Positions 33,166 to 43,210 of a stretch of 64,000 nt of DNA are shown here, piece by piece. Below the pieces are notes generated by a model. The model was not told where the DNA came from. It was given only the letters and a program-made list of their open reading frames with translations, and did not search any database. The stretch's first letter is position 1, and each line of letters opens with the position of its first letter. This DNA comes from Coniochaeta sp. PMI_546 (lineage: Eukaryota > Ascomycota > Sordariomycetes > Coniochaetales > Coniochaetaceae): the NCBI GenBank assembly GCA_021432605.1, contig MU271152.1, positions 186,001 through 250,000 of the forward strand, in the 5' to 3' direction. Position numbers and translations under genes: made by a program.

Positions 33166-33472
33166 ATAGAAGTACACTGACGGTTTGGCACCGAGTGCTG
33201 CCCGCGAAATATGGAGAGATTGTAAACTCGACGACAAAGGGTCGCGTGGTCTTTGACGTGGTTAGATCTCGAATTTTGGTACGGCTTCGCGATAGTCTTT
33301 CACGAATCTCATTGAGAAAGAGATGTCATCCCGTGTAACAATGGCATGTTCTTCAACTAGGGGGAAAACAAAGGTATCTTACTTAGCAAGAGAATGCTTT
33401 GACTTCCCTTTGATGAACTAGATAATGCATTTGTCCGGCTATGTCCATTGTGAGTAGACTTCGATTTATCAC
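33166..33472. other. Intergenic, no gene seen
   Basis: About 300 bases between two coiled-coil-type genes, with no ORF of note. Confidence 0.4.
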
Positions 33473-33479
33473 TATATAG
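33473..33479 (+). promoter_or_regulatory. TATA box of the 33601 gene
   Basis: TATATAG lies 128 bases upstream of the ATG at 33601 and only 11 bases before the earlier ATG at 33490. This favours the later start. Confidence 0.5.
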
Positions 33480-33600
33480 GTGTCGAACCATGCCCTCCCG
33501 CCAGTGCATCACCAAGTCATCATCTTCATCAGACGAATTATTGATCTATCATCACCAGAACTACCATTATCCATTGCCATCATACGTACTCCTACTCAAC

Positions 33601-34398
33601 ATGAGCTCCCACCTCAACATTGTGGAAGAGCTAGACGACATGGAAGGACGTGCGCTTCTCTTCAGCCCTGACACGCCCATCCTCAGCCCTATGTCTCCTA
33701 CTGACTCCTCTCCAATCTCCGAGTTCTGGCTCGATGAGCCAGCAACCGGAAACTCACAAGAGCCTTTCAAGCCCTACAATCTGTCTATGGAGCTGGCTGA
33801 CAGACCACCCGCGACCGCAGCGGATCCGGCGCTCGCAGGGTACATCGAGCTTCCATCCCGCCCGGTGTCGGCTAACTCTGACCAAGCTGACCAAATCTCT
33901 TCAGATGCTCCTATTTTGGACGCCGAGATCGATGATACGGACGAGAACTTCGATGATCTGCGCATAACAGACCTCACCCTTGACGAGATCGACACCAGGA
34001 TCATCACCCTCTCCGATCAGCTCTTGGTGGAGAGACTAGAATACCGTCAGCTACGAGAGGACTTCCTCGAGGCTTCAAACAAGTGGGTGATCTACATTGA
34101 CGGTCTGCGTGTGAAAATCTGGCGCCTTGAAGCGGTCATTGAATCTCTCGAGGGTAAGTATAACCACTCTCTCCGTGACGCAGACATTCATGAAATCGGC
34201 TGCGAGATGGTGGTGCGACGACATATGAAAAGCAAGCTCCTTGAGCAGCTATCCTGGGCCGAGGAGAAATGGTTGGCTCTCGACGAAGAAAGGTTGGCCT
34301 ATGCTGAGTCTATGGTGAGGAAGACGGAAGGGGAGATTGAGCACTTACAGCGGGTTAGGGAGGTGGTCATGTTGACAGAGCATGATATCGAGGAGTGA
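33601..34398 (+). CDS. Coiled-coil protein, unknown (coiled-coil-type set, member 4)
   Basis: This intronless gene encodes 265 residues from the ATG at 33601. An earlier in-frame ATG at 33490 would give 302 but lies too close to the TATA box. The first 115 residues are acidic and Ser/Pro-rich (FSPDTPILSPMSPTDSSPIS). From about residue 125 on there is a long helix with heptad spacing (IDTRIITLSDQLLVERLEYR, then LRVKIWRLEAVIESLEGKYN, later MVRKTEGEIEHLQRVREVVM). There is no signal peptide, membrane segment or known domain. It is the longest member of the set. Confidence 0.65.
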   Translation: MSSHLNIVEELDDMEGRALLFSPDTPILSPMSPTDSSPISEFWLDEPATGNSQEPFKPYNLSMELADRPPATAADPALAGYIELPSRPVSANSDQADQISSDAPILDAEIDDTDENFDDLRITDLTLDEIDTRIITLSDQLLVERLEYRQLREDFLEASNKWVIYIDGLRVKIWRLEAVIESLEGKYNHSLRDADIHEIGCEMVVRRHMKSKLLEQLSWAEEKWLALDEERLAYAESMVRKTEGEIEHLQRVREVVMLTEHDIEE

Positions 34399-34689
34399 TT
34401 AAGTCTCAAACAGGTAAGTTTGTAACAGGGAGGATAAGACGGAAGACTGATATAAAAGAACATAAGAACGGTTCTTCAATGCTAGGTAGAAGCACAGATC
34501 CTGCGGCGGATGCCACGTACTGCAGCGAAACATAATGGTCACAGTCGTGTGCTAGATAAATCTGAGCGTTCTGGATATAACTCTTCGCCTTACTACAATG
34601 TCATAAGGTAGAAAGGACAGACAAAGATGTCATACATGTGAGCTCGTAGTCCTAAAAAACATCCTGATACTTAAACCACGTAACGCATT
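34399..34689. other. Intergenic, no gene seen
   Basis: About 290 bases after the coiled-coil gene, before the TPR-like relic. No signal is recognised. Confidence 0.4.
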
Positions 34690-35290
34690 GAGAACCCTAG
34701 TTGTATTCCGGCCGAACAGAGCTATCATCGGTCGAGCCATAGTCATGTATCGAGAAGGCTTGCAATCGGCACCTCCAGGGTCAAGTAGGCCAAAACTACT
34801 CACCAGATCAGCAGGTTTCCTGCTGCACAGGTCTAGCAACAGGGCAGAACTTGTTCTTGAGGATCATCTTCGGGAGGCGTCGACAATGGTTGTGAAGCTA
34901 TCCAATTCACAGACGATGAGACTCCTATCGAGTTGCCTTCCTTGACACGTACGCCTCGATACTGCAGAGCATATATGCCTGTTAACCTTTACTGGAAGTC
35001 CTTGACGAAGGCATTTATAACGATTCTGTCGTGATGGAATTAGCATCAAAACGGTATCATCCCAAAACTCTACAACTAACTATCAACCTTGCGGATACCC
35101 TTCGATTCTGTAATCGGATAGACAGCACGGGTTATGATCTAGATCATGAATTGGCTATTTTGCAAGAAGCACTTACTGAGTGCCTGGCCCCGAATTATTT
35201 CCAAACCAGTACCATGCCAGGTGGTATCGCTCTTTCTGCATACTGTACCGCTTCGGGAGGGATTCCGGCATTTAAGTCTACACGTACCTA
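34690..35290 (+). pseudogene. Degenerate TPR-like relic (fungal CHAT/TPR type)
   Basis: Two short plus-strand frames resemble the tetratricopeptide units of large fungal TPR proteins. One near 34730-34900 reads AIVMYREGLQSAPPG, then SRPKLLTRSAGFLLHRSSNR and EDHLREAS. The other near 35055-35180 reads RYHPKTLQLTINLADTLRF, then DLDHELAILQEALTECLAP. They are separated by stops and frame changes, so no intact gene is present. The likeness rests on spacing of Leu, Ala and Arg residues and on the phrase pattern alone. It could be chance. Confidence 0.3.
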
Positions 35291-36486
35291 ATCCTCGTGA
35301 ATGTGTCTTCCCAAAGAAGCAATGCCTTGGTCATCGTCAAGTCTGACAAGATTTGGGACATTGGACTGATGAGGTTGAACCTTGAGGACTCTCAGTGCCA
35401 ACAAGCTTGCTCACACAATCGAGAAGGAAATATCAGGCGTACTGAACAGGTTAGAATAGGAGCTGACCACATCATCTGGAATCTTCTCCTGACTCTGACC
35501 ATCCTTGTGCAACCAATTTGATCTTAGCTCCAACAACTTTCCTCCGGTATCCAAGACCGCATCTAATGGGTATCAACCAGCGTCATAACAAACATTCCCA
35601 TTCACATAATGAGCCACTGATCTCGCCCCATGGGCAGTATTATCTCGAGTTACTCATCAAGGCTAAAACTACTCCCAGCAGAAATCTGCCCAACTTACCG
35701 TTGGGAGTGCAGTGCTCTTCTGATCGCGCTGCAGCAGACACCTTCCCAGCCAGACCTCTCTTTTGCCCTAAACGAATCATCGTCCCCTCACAACATTCTA
35801 TCTCCTTCTGTGCGGGAACCTAGCTCTTAACACCTGTTGTCCTTTACAAGCAGTTCTTGTGGGCGCTGTTTGTTATATGGGAATGTGAGTTTCCCTTCAG
35901 TTTCTACGAGGGAGATCAGTCCATACACCAGAGAGGGTATGTGCAAAACGAATGATATCCGTGGGCACCTTAACAGGTTCAGACACTATTGTTGAAGACA
36001 AAACGATGCACCGCCGCCGATTGCCGTGGTTCCGGAGTGCCTGAACAACGCAAATCGGTGCCCAACAGGTACTCCGAATAGCGATCGTGGATGAGTTCCA
36101 GCTCGGGGAATCAGTAGCCGACCCTTGCATCTCACTTTTATCCGCAGTCAAGGTAAGCGATTGCTGGAGAATTGGCCGCGATGATCTTTAAACTAACACG
36201 GTCAGCCCCATCCCGACCCCTCACCAGGAAGTATGCGGCCCAATCGTGTCACTACAAGGCCCAGGCCTATGTGTCGCCATCTAGTGTTCCTCGCTCTCTT
36301 AGCCGGCAACTTTCCCCGAGCATTGCAGTATAGTGTATAGTCCTCGCTGGGCGCGAAGAATCATGACGTGGTATGAACAGGGACCGCGCTAAAACGCGCG
36401 GAGAAAAGGTGCCCGTACGGAATGGGGGAATGGGAGATTATGTAGGATTAGGACTGACTTACTGGGATCTGTAGCCCAGAGACGGT
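35291..36486. other. Intergenic, no gene seen
   Basis: About 1.2 kb upstream of the GH2 gene. An open frame at 35518-35823 has no recognisable domain. No repeat or RNA gene is seen. Confidence 0.4.
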
Positions 36487-36520
36487 CTGGGGGCTTGTAC
36501 CCCATGGAAGGCACCTGGGG
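36487..36520 (+). promoter_or_regulatory. Possible paired CreA sites upstream of GH2
   Basis: Two CTGGGG hexamers (36487-36492 and 36515-36520) match the CreA consensus SYGGRG. They lie 23 bases apart and about 150 bases before the GH2 start. Paired sites are typical of carbon-repressed fungal hydrolase genes, but the motif is short and common. Confidence 0.3.
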
Positions 36521-36655
36521 CCGGAAGCTTGGCTTATTGGAGATGTGGTGTGCTTCTGTTGACCTTGCATGTATGCGACTTGTACTTAAAGTTGCAAGTT
36601 GCCCACAGCTCCCATACGGGACCAGATTTATGATGCCATCGACGCCGGGAAGGAC

Positions 36656-39391
36656 ATGATGTGGTGCACCAGGGACGGCCTGTACAGGGTTAGCAAATTC
36701 TTCCTGCCGGGGCTGATCCTCTTCTCAACGCACCCTCATCCGACTGAAGCACATGCCATCAGCGATTCCCGTAGTGTCGGCTCTGGCCCTTCACTTGGTC
36801 GTGATCGCATCAGCATAAACCAGGGCTGGCAGTTCAAACGCTTCAAGTCTAATCCGGACGGGCTTATCTATGATGCACGCCCAGACCTAGGCGGCCTAGA
36901 GAACGCTACGATTTTGAAACCGTGGGTTCTTCCATCCGCCAACAATTTCATTCGTGACCCTGCAGATCGCCATCAGAGACCGGCTGGCAATCCAGGTGAG
37001 AACGTGCAGTATGTGCAGGGTACATTTGACGACAGCTCGTGGGAGACCGTTACTCTTCCCCACGACTGGGCTATCAAGGGCCCGTTTCAGCAAGGGCCTA
37101 CTGCTACAGTCGGCGGCGGAATGGGTCGGTTGCCGGTAAACGGTGTGGGATGGTACCGCCGGAGATTGTCAATGAACCGCGAAGATGAGGGCAGGTCAGT
37201 CTACCTGGATGTCGACGGCGCCATGTCTTACGCTGTGGTTTGGCTCAACGGTAAGCTCGTCGGTGGGTGGCCATACCCTTACAACACCTTCCGCCTCGAA
37301 CTCACCCCTTACCTTAAGCCCGGTGACGACAACCAGTTAGCTATTCGCCTGGACAATCCGGTCGACTCTGCGCGCTGGTATCCTGGCGGTGGGCTATACC
37401 GGAATGTCTGGCTTACCAAGGTTGACGAGACGCATGTTGGGCAATGGGGCGCGCACATCACATCTGAGAGCGTATCAAGCAACTCAGCGACCCTCAGTCT
37501 AACTGTTGAGATTGAGAGTAGCTCGAGTCGTGGCCGCGACATTGATGTCATCACCGATGTATACGAGTTAGACGTGGCAGCCGGCAAGCCGGGAGTCAAG
37601 GCTATTACGTTCCCACCGATGAAAGTCCATCTTAATGGCACCACTGGTGCGTCTGTAACGCAGTCTGCTATTAGCTCTGTCAAGATTACGGACCCGAAGC
37701 TATGGGGCCCGCCGCCGAAACAGCAGCCAAATTTGTATGTGTTTGTCACGCAACTCTTGGATACTGGCGTGGTGATTGATAAATACGAGAGCCGCTTTGG
37801 GATCAGGGACGTCCAGTACGACCCAGACAAAGGGCTCCTCATAAATGGACAACACGTCTACGTCCAGGGAATCAATCAACATCATGATCTAGGCGCCCTC
37901 GGAGCTGCCTTTAACAACCGAGCCGCCCAGCGCCATCTTGAGTTGCTAGCAAAGCTTGGCTGCAACGCTATCCGCATGTCACACAACCCTCCTGCGCCTG
38001 AATTGCTTGATCTCGCTGACGAGATGGGGTTCGTCGTGTTTAACGAGATTTTCGACTGCTGGCAGAGCGGCAAGACTACGAACGATTTCCACATCATCTT
38101 CGACGACTGGCACGAGCCCGACTTGAGGGCCTTTCTGGGTCGCGATCGCAATCACGCTTCCATTGTGGCGTGGAGTGTGGGCAACGAAGTCGGTGAACAG
38201 ACGGAAGACATTGGTGCCCAGATTGGAAAGATGCTTGTAGGCATTGCACATGACGAGGACTTGACTCGTCCTGTTACTGCATCCATGAACGCCGCCAAGC
38301 CGAACATGACATTTCCCACCGTCTTCGACGTCTTGAGCATCAATTACCAAGGAGAAGGTTTTAGGGTTGACCCCAACTATTCCGGACTCCCTGGCAGCCA
38401 CACTCCGCCTCTGTATGACGCCTTCCATGAGGCGTTCATGCAAAAGATGCTGTGGAGCTCTGAGACGTCTTCGGCTCTGAGCTCGCGAGGAACATACATG
38501 TTCCCCGTATGCGTCTCTTCAGGCGCACCGGTCAACGATACCTCTGGCGGTAACTCCACGACGCTGGAGGTTAGCGCGTATGAGCTCTACACGGCAAACT
38601 TTGGGGCGTCGCCTGACAAAGTATTCGCAGCTCAGGACACGCATCCCTTCGTTGCCGGCGAGTTTGTCTGGACTGGCTGGGACTACATAGGCGAGCCAAC
38701 ACCGTACGATAACGCTCGTAGCTCTTACTCTGGTATCATCGACTTGGCTGGGTTCGAAAAGGACCGTTTCTATCTATATCAGGCTCGCTGGCGACCCGAC
38801 CTTCCGATGGCACATATCCTTCCGCATTGGAACTGGCCAGATCGCCTTGGAATGACTACTCCAGTACATGTCTTCTCGTCGGGAGATGAAGCCGAGCTAT
38901 TCTTGAACGGGCATTCGCAAGGTCGCATTAAGAGAGATGTTCTGACCTATCGCTTTCGGTGGGATGACATCCACTATCAGCCAGGCGAATTGTATGTGGC
39001 CACATATAAAGAAGGCAAGCTCTGGGCAACGGATACGGTCCGAACTACAGGTCGGCCTGCCAAGCTCCGCCTGACGGCTGATCGGACAACTATCGATGCC
39101 GATGGTTACGACCTGTCTTTTGTCACTGTCGAAGTCGTCGACTCAAGGGGCGATCTAGTGCGGCAGGCGAATAACCCTGTCACTTTCTCTTATTGCGGTG
39201 CGGGAAATATCGTCGCGACGGATAACGGGTTTCAAGCCGACTTCACGCCGTTTCCTTCTCTACAGCGAAATGTCTTTGCCGGCAAGGCAATCGCTATAGT
39301 TCGGTCGAAACCAGGCAAGTCTGGTAAGATTACTGTCCAGGTTACAGGAGAAGGGCTGGAGTCCGCTAGTATAACCTTGAATGCGATGTAG
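36656..39391 (+). CDS. Secreted glycoside hydrolase family 2 beta-galactosidase-type enzyme
   Basis: This large exo-glycosidase acts on beta-galactosides or related sugars outside the cell. The gene is intronless, 911 residues from the first in-frame ATG (36656); the frame extends to a TTG at 36599, which I reject. A signal peptide is likely (FFLPGLILFSTHPHPTEAHA). The GH2 sugar-binding domain includes TLPHDWAIKGPF and GVGWYRRRL. The TIM barrel carries the acid/base Glu511 in WSVGNEVGEQ and the nucleophile Glu603 in LWSSETSS. A DUF4982-like domain (HVFSSGDEAELFLNGHSQGR) and a GH2 domain-5/Big-like C-terminus follow. The long intronless gene contrasts with its intron-bearing neighbours, which could hint at transfer, though many fungal GH2 genes have few introns. 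Exact substrate unknown. Confidence 0.88.
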   Translation: MMWCTRDGLYRVSKFFLPGLILFSTHPHPTEAHAISDSRSVGSGPSLGRDRISINQGWQFKRFKSNPDGLIYDARPDLGGLENATILKPWVLPSANNFIRDPADRHQRPAGNPGENVQYVQGTFDDSSWETVTLPHDWAIKGPFQQGPTATVGGGMGRLPVNGVGWYRRRLSMNREDEGRSVYLDVDGAMSYAVVWLNGKLVGGWPYPYNTFRLELTPYLKPGDDNQLAIRLDNPVDSARWYPGGGLYRNVWLTKVDETHVGQWGAHITSESVSSNSATLSLTVEIESSSSRGRDIDVITDVYELDVAAGKPGVKAITFPPMKVHLNGTTGASVTQSAISSVKITDPKLWGPPPKQQPNLYVFVTQLLDTGVVIDKYESRFGIRDVQYDPDKGLLINGQHVYVQGINQHHDLGALGAAFNNRAAQRHLELLAKLGCNAIRMSHNPPAPELLDLADEMGFVVFNEIFDCWQSGKTTNDFHIIFDDWHEPDLRAFLGRDRNHASIVAWSVGNEVGEQTEDIGAQIGKMLVGIAHDEDLTRPVTASMNAAKPNMTFPTVFDVLSINYQGEGFRVDPNYSGLPGSHTPPLYDAFHEAFMQKMLWSSETSSALSSRGTYMFPVCVSSGAPVNDTSGGNSTTLEVSAYELYTANFGASPDKVFAAQDTHPFVAGEFVWTGWDYIGEPTPYDNARSSYSGIIDLAGFEKDRFYLYQARWRPDLPMAHILPHWNWPDRLGMTTPVHVFSSGDEAELFLNGHSQGRIKRDVLTYRFRWDDIHYQPGELYVATYKEGKLWATDTVRTTGRPAKLRLTADRTTIDADGYDLSFVTVEVVDSRGDLVRQANNPVTFSYCGAGNIVATDNGFQADFTPFPSLQRNVFAGKAIAIVRSKPGKSGKITVQVTGEGLESASITLNAM

Positions 39392-40333
39392 CATGCTTGG
39401 CCACTGGGGACATAAGAAGCTGGGGTTATCAGGTGTTCGTCAGGAAGAAGTCGTTGCAGACGCAAAGTCTGAGCTACAACCATTCAATGAGCCCGCCAGA
39501 GAGTCAGGATACCAACTTACCCCATGCGACAGCTTACGCAACGTGGAGTGGCAAACAAGGACACAAGGTACCTATGTGCCTTGTGATTTCCATGCGACGT
39601 GGAATGTTGACTCAGATCGAAACATCTGCCGTAGCCCAAAGTATCAAAGAGCAGCAAACAAAGGACACGAAATAGTGATAATTAACGACTCAGATGTGCT
39701 TTTCAGATCAACAAGTGTAACCGGCTCGTTCGGACGATTTCCAGTTGACACTCACAGACGGGAGATGTGTACAATGAGTACACCACCTCAGCATTATATG
39801 ACTCAACCTCCCAAAGCGTTACTCAACGTGATGATGTTTTGTAGTTGCCTTGATCTACCCAATCATATGTTGACATCGGCGGAGTAGTTACAGCAACCTA
39901 CATAGTACAGTTTCGCACGTGCGGTCTCAGCTGTCTCTGTCATGTTTCACTGCACTCCCATTCCGGGGTGGTCTCCACATGCACAGCGACCGTGCTCGAA
40001 GACACCGGGAGAATGTATGTGTAACAACAGATGGACCATGGGGGCGAGGGGATATGCTTATCTTGTCTGACCAATACCGAAGAGTTTCACTTACCTTCCT
40101 TATTGGTACAGATGCCGCCTCAATACTACAGAAACAATTTACACTGCTGACATTCCGAGAGTCCTGGGCTGTTTTTTTGCAGTGGCAGTGGTTGTGCCGG
40201 AGGTTGCTGATCTACACCACTAACAGATGCCTCGTTCCTGCCAGCCAGTCATAGATGACGTGCAGTAACAAGCTTTGAGATGTCAGGGGCGGGATCAAGC
40301 ATTGTCTTGGCCCACTCAAGCTTCTTCCCGCTG
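39392..40333. other. Intergenic, no gene seen
   Basis: About 940 bases. Open frames at 39381-39887 and 39919-40254 have no recognisable domain, and the first overlaps the GH2 stop. I reject both. Confidence 0.4.
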
Positions 40334-40784
40334 CTAGCGCCACGACATGCCGAGAATGTTCCTTCCTAAAGTGGCAAGGTTCGATCGAGGCTTGTTCTCC
40401 CGTCGCGACTCCCAGCGGGCGTCCCTTCCTTTTTCTAGCAGCGTCATCCCGTAGATTGTTACTGCGCTAAATGGCCATAATGTATACATGCCGATGTATT
40501 CTACTACTGCCGGCGACAAAATCCAGCTGCTGTAAATGGCAAAAACTGCCGTTGCCAAGAACTTCGCCAAGACGCGCAAATACCACCTGTAGTCGCCCGA
40601 TTGCTCTGACATGACCATTGATGTTTCTCTGATCACTGACCTCTCTTATTTCTCCTGTTAACGGACTAGAGTCTGAAGCCGCCTGCAGATCCGGATCTGT
40701 AGATCCAGACTTTATCTCGCCGCTTGTAGTAGGTAGTAGTGCTTTGCTGCGATCTGGATGGTCACGCTGTATCCTAGTTTGCAT
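40334..40784 (-). CDS. Possible small membrane protein, exon junction unresolved
   Basis: Two minus frames look like parts of one small gene. From an ATG at 40784 a polar segment runs MQTRIQRDHPDRSKALLPTT to SPLTGEIRE. From about 40580 another frame gives WYLRVLAKFLATAVFAIYSS and MYTLWPFSAVTIYGMTLLEK, with one or two membrane helices. It ends SNLATLGRNILGMSWR at a stop on 40334-40336. The frames differ by one, so an intron (for example GTTAAC to CTACAG) or a frameshift must lie near 40590-40660; no splice pair is convincing. Family unknown. It could be a decayed gene. Confidence 0.35.
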
Positions 40785-41094
40785 CTGCCAGGGAGATACG
40801 CCTCGAACATGGCCACCACCAAGGCAATGAATTGCCTGATCCTACGCTTGAACAGTTGTTGCATCTCAGAGAAATGACTCGACCTGCTCTAGTCCTACCA
40901 TCTAGGACAGACACCGAACTTGCGCAGCGATCTTGACTACGACGCTACTATCATCCGCGAACTAATTACCAAGAAGCAACACGCCAAACACGCACCTACT
41001 TATAGTCCTCTGCCTCCCTCCTCGACTTCTCATGAACAGACCACCTAGACGCCCAAGCACTCAGTCATACTCACGTCTGCCTCAAGCATTGACC
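40785..41094. promoter_or_regulatory. Divergent upstream region of deuterolysin gene
   Basis: This is 310 bases with no TATA box that stands out. An in-frame ATG at 41032 upstream of the signal peptide is probably in the leader. Confidence 0.35.
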
Positions 41095-42262
41095 ATGATC
41101 GCGACCGTTGTATCAGTTGTTGCCCTCGCAGGTGCAGCCATGGCTGGCTGTCCCCTTTCGGTTGAGATTGTCGGCGCAACCAACCATATTGCTCAGGTTT
41201 CTGTTACCAACACTGGAACCGAGACCATCACCGTCTTCAAGGGCAACACTGTGCTCAGCGACCATGCCACCAAGGATCTTATTGTATCCGATGCTGGTAA
41301 GCTAAGACTGCCCTCATACAGGCAGCTCGTGCTTACCAATATTGATAGCCGGCAAGACAATTCCCTTCGAGGGCGTCTATATCAACTACAAGCGCAGTGG
41401 TCTCTCTTCCGATATGTTTCAGACACTTGCACCCGGTGAAAGCGTCACTGCTTCTGTCAATGCGGCCCGGACGCACAAGCTGGCCGGCATCAAGACGGCT
41501 CAGATCAGCGCCATTCAGGGCTTCAAGTACGTGATAGGAGCTACGGCTCCCGACTCGATCAAGGATACGGCCTTCTGCGAGGCCACCAGCTCCAAGACCG
41601 TCACGATTACACCTGACCAGAGCAAAGCTGCCGAGTATGTACTCTTTCGCTAAATCAAACGTGATTTTGCTTCTAACTCGTTGCACAGTGACCACATCTC
41701 GAAGCGTGCAGAAGTCCCCGGCTCCTCCCGCATCAAGAAGCGCTCGGTATCCTATCACTCCTGCAGCTCGTCCCAGACCAGCTCGCTGAAGACCAGCGTC
41801 GCGGATGCCATCTCCATGGCAAGCGCTGCATACACCGCTGCCGGCACGGCCGCCGACTACTTCACCGTCTGGTTCAAGTCCACCTCCCAGGAAAGCAAGG
41901 TGCGCTCCATCTACAACAGCGTCACGGGTGTGCAGACCACCTCCCCCACTATCTCGTGCACCGACACCTACGGCGACTGCGCCGACGGCAGCGCGCTCCT
42001 GTACACCGTGCCCAGCGCCAACTACATCGTACCGTGCCCGAACAACGAATATTGGCAGTTCCCCGAGTATGCGTCCACTTGCGCAGATGATGACTATGAT
42101 CGCGCAGGCAGCATCCTGCACGAAGTGACACATTTGTATGGCACGAGTGACTATGCTTACGGTCCGACGGCGGCTAAGCAGCTCTCGGCTGCTCAAGCGG
42201 CGGCCAATGCCGATACGTATGAGATGTACGCCGGCAGTGTTAGGCTGGGTGGTTGCAACTAG
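41095..42262 (+). CDS. Deuterolysin, secreted neutral zinc metalloprotease (M35)
   Basis: This extracellular peptidase is made as a prepro-enzyme. Exons 41095-41296, 41349-41634 and 41689-42262, with introns of 52 and 54 bases, give 353 residues, the normal family length. The signal peptide is MIATVVSVVALAGAAMA. A propeptide follows and ends near the dibasic sites ISKR and RIKKR, suited to Kex2 cleavage. The catalytic zinc site is HEVTH (His307, Glu308, His311) with the aspzincin third ligand Asp317 in GTSDYAYG. Conserved Cys residues (YHSCSSSQ, TISCTDTYGDC, VPCPNN, STCADDD, GGCN) match the disulphide pattern. An upstream in-frame ATG at 41032 would put 21 polar residues before the signal peptide, so 41095 is preferred. 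Confidence 0.92.
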
Positions 42263-42559
42263 TCCAGGTTATCACTGAAGACACGGTGAAATAAAGCGCC
42301 AGAATTGCTCTGCTAGACTCTAGGCCAATAGAAGGTGTATCTACTCATTGCCATGTCTTCTAAAATGACACATGTCTATCAAAATTGCCTGTAGATCGGT
42401 TTCGATTTCCAATTTTCGGAAGATTCCAAGTTCGTCTTGAGATGATACAAAGTATTTCTTGATTCGCAAATAGAACTCTCCATCTAAAGTAATTCATCTA
42501 GGTATAGAGCGCCCGAAGACTCCACCCTGCATTCCCGTGTCATACTCCATAGCGGTCCT

Positions 42560-43210
42560 TCAGGCTGCGCGAGCTTCAATTCGAGCTTTATGGAAAGCAA
42601 CGACCTCTGTTTCTTCCTTCAGCGTCTTGATCGCAGCAGGCCGGGCCTCGACACGGGCCTTCCAAGAGGCGAGGTTCTGAAGATGATCAATGTTGACGCC
42701 AGACCGACTGTTCCAGAGGGTGGCCCAGACATAAGCGTCTGGTACTGTGATTTTATCGCCAAACATGTAGGGCCGGCCGTCCGCAAGCTGGTCATCAAGA
42801 CGCTTGTACGCGCTCAGCAGCTTGTTGCTGTTGAACTTGATGCCTTCCTCAGTCATCAACTTGCGCATCAGCGGGATGTGCTTCTGTGCGATCTCGGTCG
42901 CGAGGAAAACAAGAAATTGATCCGTCTTGACGCGATCTAGAGTGCCGGGCGATGGGATCAAACCCGCCTCCGGATGCTGGTCGGCTAGATATGAGATGAT
43001 GATGATGGTCTCTGATAGGAGATCTTTGTTTGCGTTGTCGAGCTCCAGAACCGGTACGTAGAGTAGTGGATTTATGGCAGCAAAATCCTCGCCGTTAGAC
43101 GTGCTCTTGCCGAGCACGTCGAAGTGAACGAGTTCATGCTCAAGTCCAAGCTCGTTGGCAATGAGTTGGGCTGCGCGCGAGCAGGTATCATGAGCGATGT
43201 AAAGTTTCAT
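42560..43210 (-). CDS. Glutathione S-transferase, beta-class-like (Cys10)
   Basis: This is a cytosolic glutathione-conjugating enzyme of 216 residues, intronless. The N-terminal thioredoxin-like domain has MKLYIAHDTCSRAAQLIANE with Cys at position 10, the active-site residue of bacterial beta-class enzymes. It also has the cis-Pro segment YVPVLEL and the glutathione-contacting LSETIIIISYLAD. The helical C-terminal half includes the fold motif near ITVPDAYVWATLW. The beta-class-like start and lack of introns could mean a bacterial origin, although fungal members of this group exist. The tail (KARIEARAA) is slightly extended. Substrate unknown. Confidence 0.85.
   Translation of the reverse strand: MKLYIAHDTCSRAAQLIANELGLEHELVHFDVLGKSTSNGEDFAAINPLLYVPVLELDNANKDLLSETIIIISYLADQHPEAGLIPSPGTLDRVKTDQFLVFLATEIAQKHIPLMRKLMTEEGIKFNSNKLLSAYKRLDDQLADGRPYMFGDKITVPDAYVWATLWNSRSGVNIDHLQNLASWKARVEARPAAIKTLKEETEVVAFHKARIEARAA

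Noticed and set aside
39381-39887. 168-codon frame overlapping the GH2 stop
   Set aside because: No domain, no promoter feature, no coding look.
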